Below are positions 63,916 to 64,000 of a stretch of DNA of 64,000 bases, one piece after another. The notes under the pieces were generated by a model, which did no database searches, was not told the origin of the DNA, and saw only the letters and a program-made list of their open reading frames with translations. The position numbers were made by a program, and so were the translations under genes. Source of the stretch: Pseudoips prasinana (taxonomy: Eukaryota > Arthropoda > Insecta > Lepidoptera > Nolidae); contig OX621254.1 of the NCBI GenBank assembly GCA_951640165.1, positions 28,618,001 to 28,682,000 on the forward strand. The letters run 5' to 3'. Numbering within the stretch: position 1 is the first letter of the stretch; the number at the start of each line of letters is the position of its first letter.

Positions 63916-64000
63916 TTGGACATATTCACATACGGCCATCTGATCCCAAACTGAGAGCATGTATTATGGAAATCAGATAACTGTAATTTACATAATAATA
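63916..64000 (-). mobile_element. SINE-B 3' module, cut by window end
   Basis: ACATACGGCCATCTGATCCC then AGCATGTATTATGGAAATCA. The element would continue beyond the window. Confidence 0.65.

Noticed and set aside
1..64000. Host gene cluster, immune or defence system, or other new multi-gene system
   Set aside because: I looked in all frames for adjacent non-transposon genes and found none; every substantial coding segment is explained by a mobile element.

Overview
This looks like nuclear, non-coding, transposon-rich DNA from a butterfly or moth (Lepidoptera). Three things point there: many tRNA-derived SINEs with degenerate Pol III A and B boxes, short non-autonomous Helitrons ending in a hairpin plus CTAG with A|T flanks, and RTE-like LINE tails whose minus-strand translation contains WGRKVLE and RPPTRW motifs. 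I could not name the species. I found no convincing host protein gene and no free-standing tRNA or rRNA gene. Almost every supportable feature is a mobile element, a fragment of one, or a tandem repeat. Family names used here (SINE-A to -E, LINE-F/J/O/R/T/U/V/Y, MITE-L/N/P/Q/S/W/Z, repeats G/H/J/K/R/X) are my own labels for sequences that recur inside this window.

Layout. 0-11 kb: SINE pieces, a LINE-F tail inserted in a SINE-B, a decayed LINE-T tail, a tandemly duplicated repeat J, a SINE-A inside a repeat K, MITE-L and MITE-N. 11.35-13.97 kb: a complete pogo/Tigger-type DNA transposon with terminal repeats and a TA target duplication, but with a dead transposase. 14-25 kb: SINEs, LINE-O 3' ends, three hairpin-type MITEs, and a SINE-E nested in a SINE-B. 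25-26.7 kb: a Helitron whose empty site is preserved 1.2 kb away. 27.8-31.7 kb: the longest coding sequence, an endonuclease/reverse-transcriptase LINE (LINE-V) with two frameshifts. 32-39 kb: LINE fragments, a 58-bp-arm hairpin MITE and Helitrons. 39.05-40.6 kb: a tandem array of units of about 180-230 bp. 41-48 kb: SINE-A copies, LINE-V and LINE-F tails, a Helitron, and two LINE insertions with clear target duplications. 48-50 kb: a local duplication, one copy of which carries a hexanucleotide expansion. 50-56 kb: nested SINEs and LINEs, including a LINE-T tail inside MITE-N. 56.8-58.2 kb: an internally deleted piggyBac element with TTAA flanks. 58.5-64 kb: a mariner-like scrap, a LINE-V 3' fragment, a Helitron-like repeat with a 59-bp hairpin, and more SINEs.

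How the parts relate. Autonomous elements (LINE-V, pogo, piggyBac) are represented only by broken copies. The non-autonomous elements (SINEs, MITEs, Helitrons, 5'-truncated LINE tails) dominate and are often nested, so relative ages can be read. SINE-A and SINE-B have different tRNA-like heads but share a 3' module, which suggests a common LINE partner. The most unusual recurrent signal is a set of near-perfect short-spacer palindromes (0-5 nt spacer). In several, one arm is clearly an inverted copy of the neighbouring original sequence; two of them interrupt the pogo transposase.
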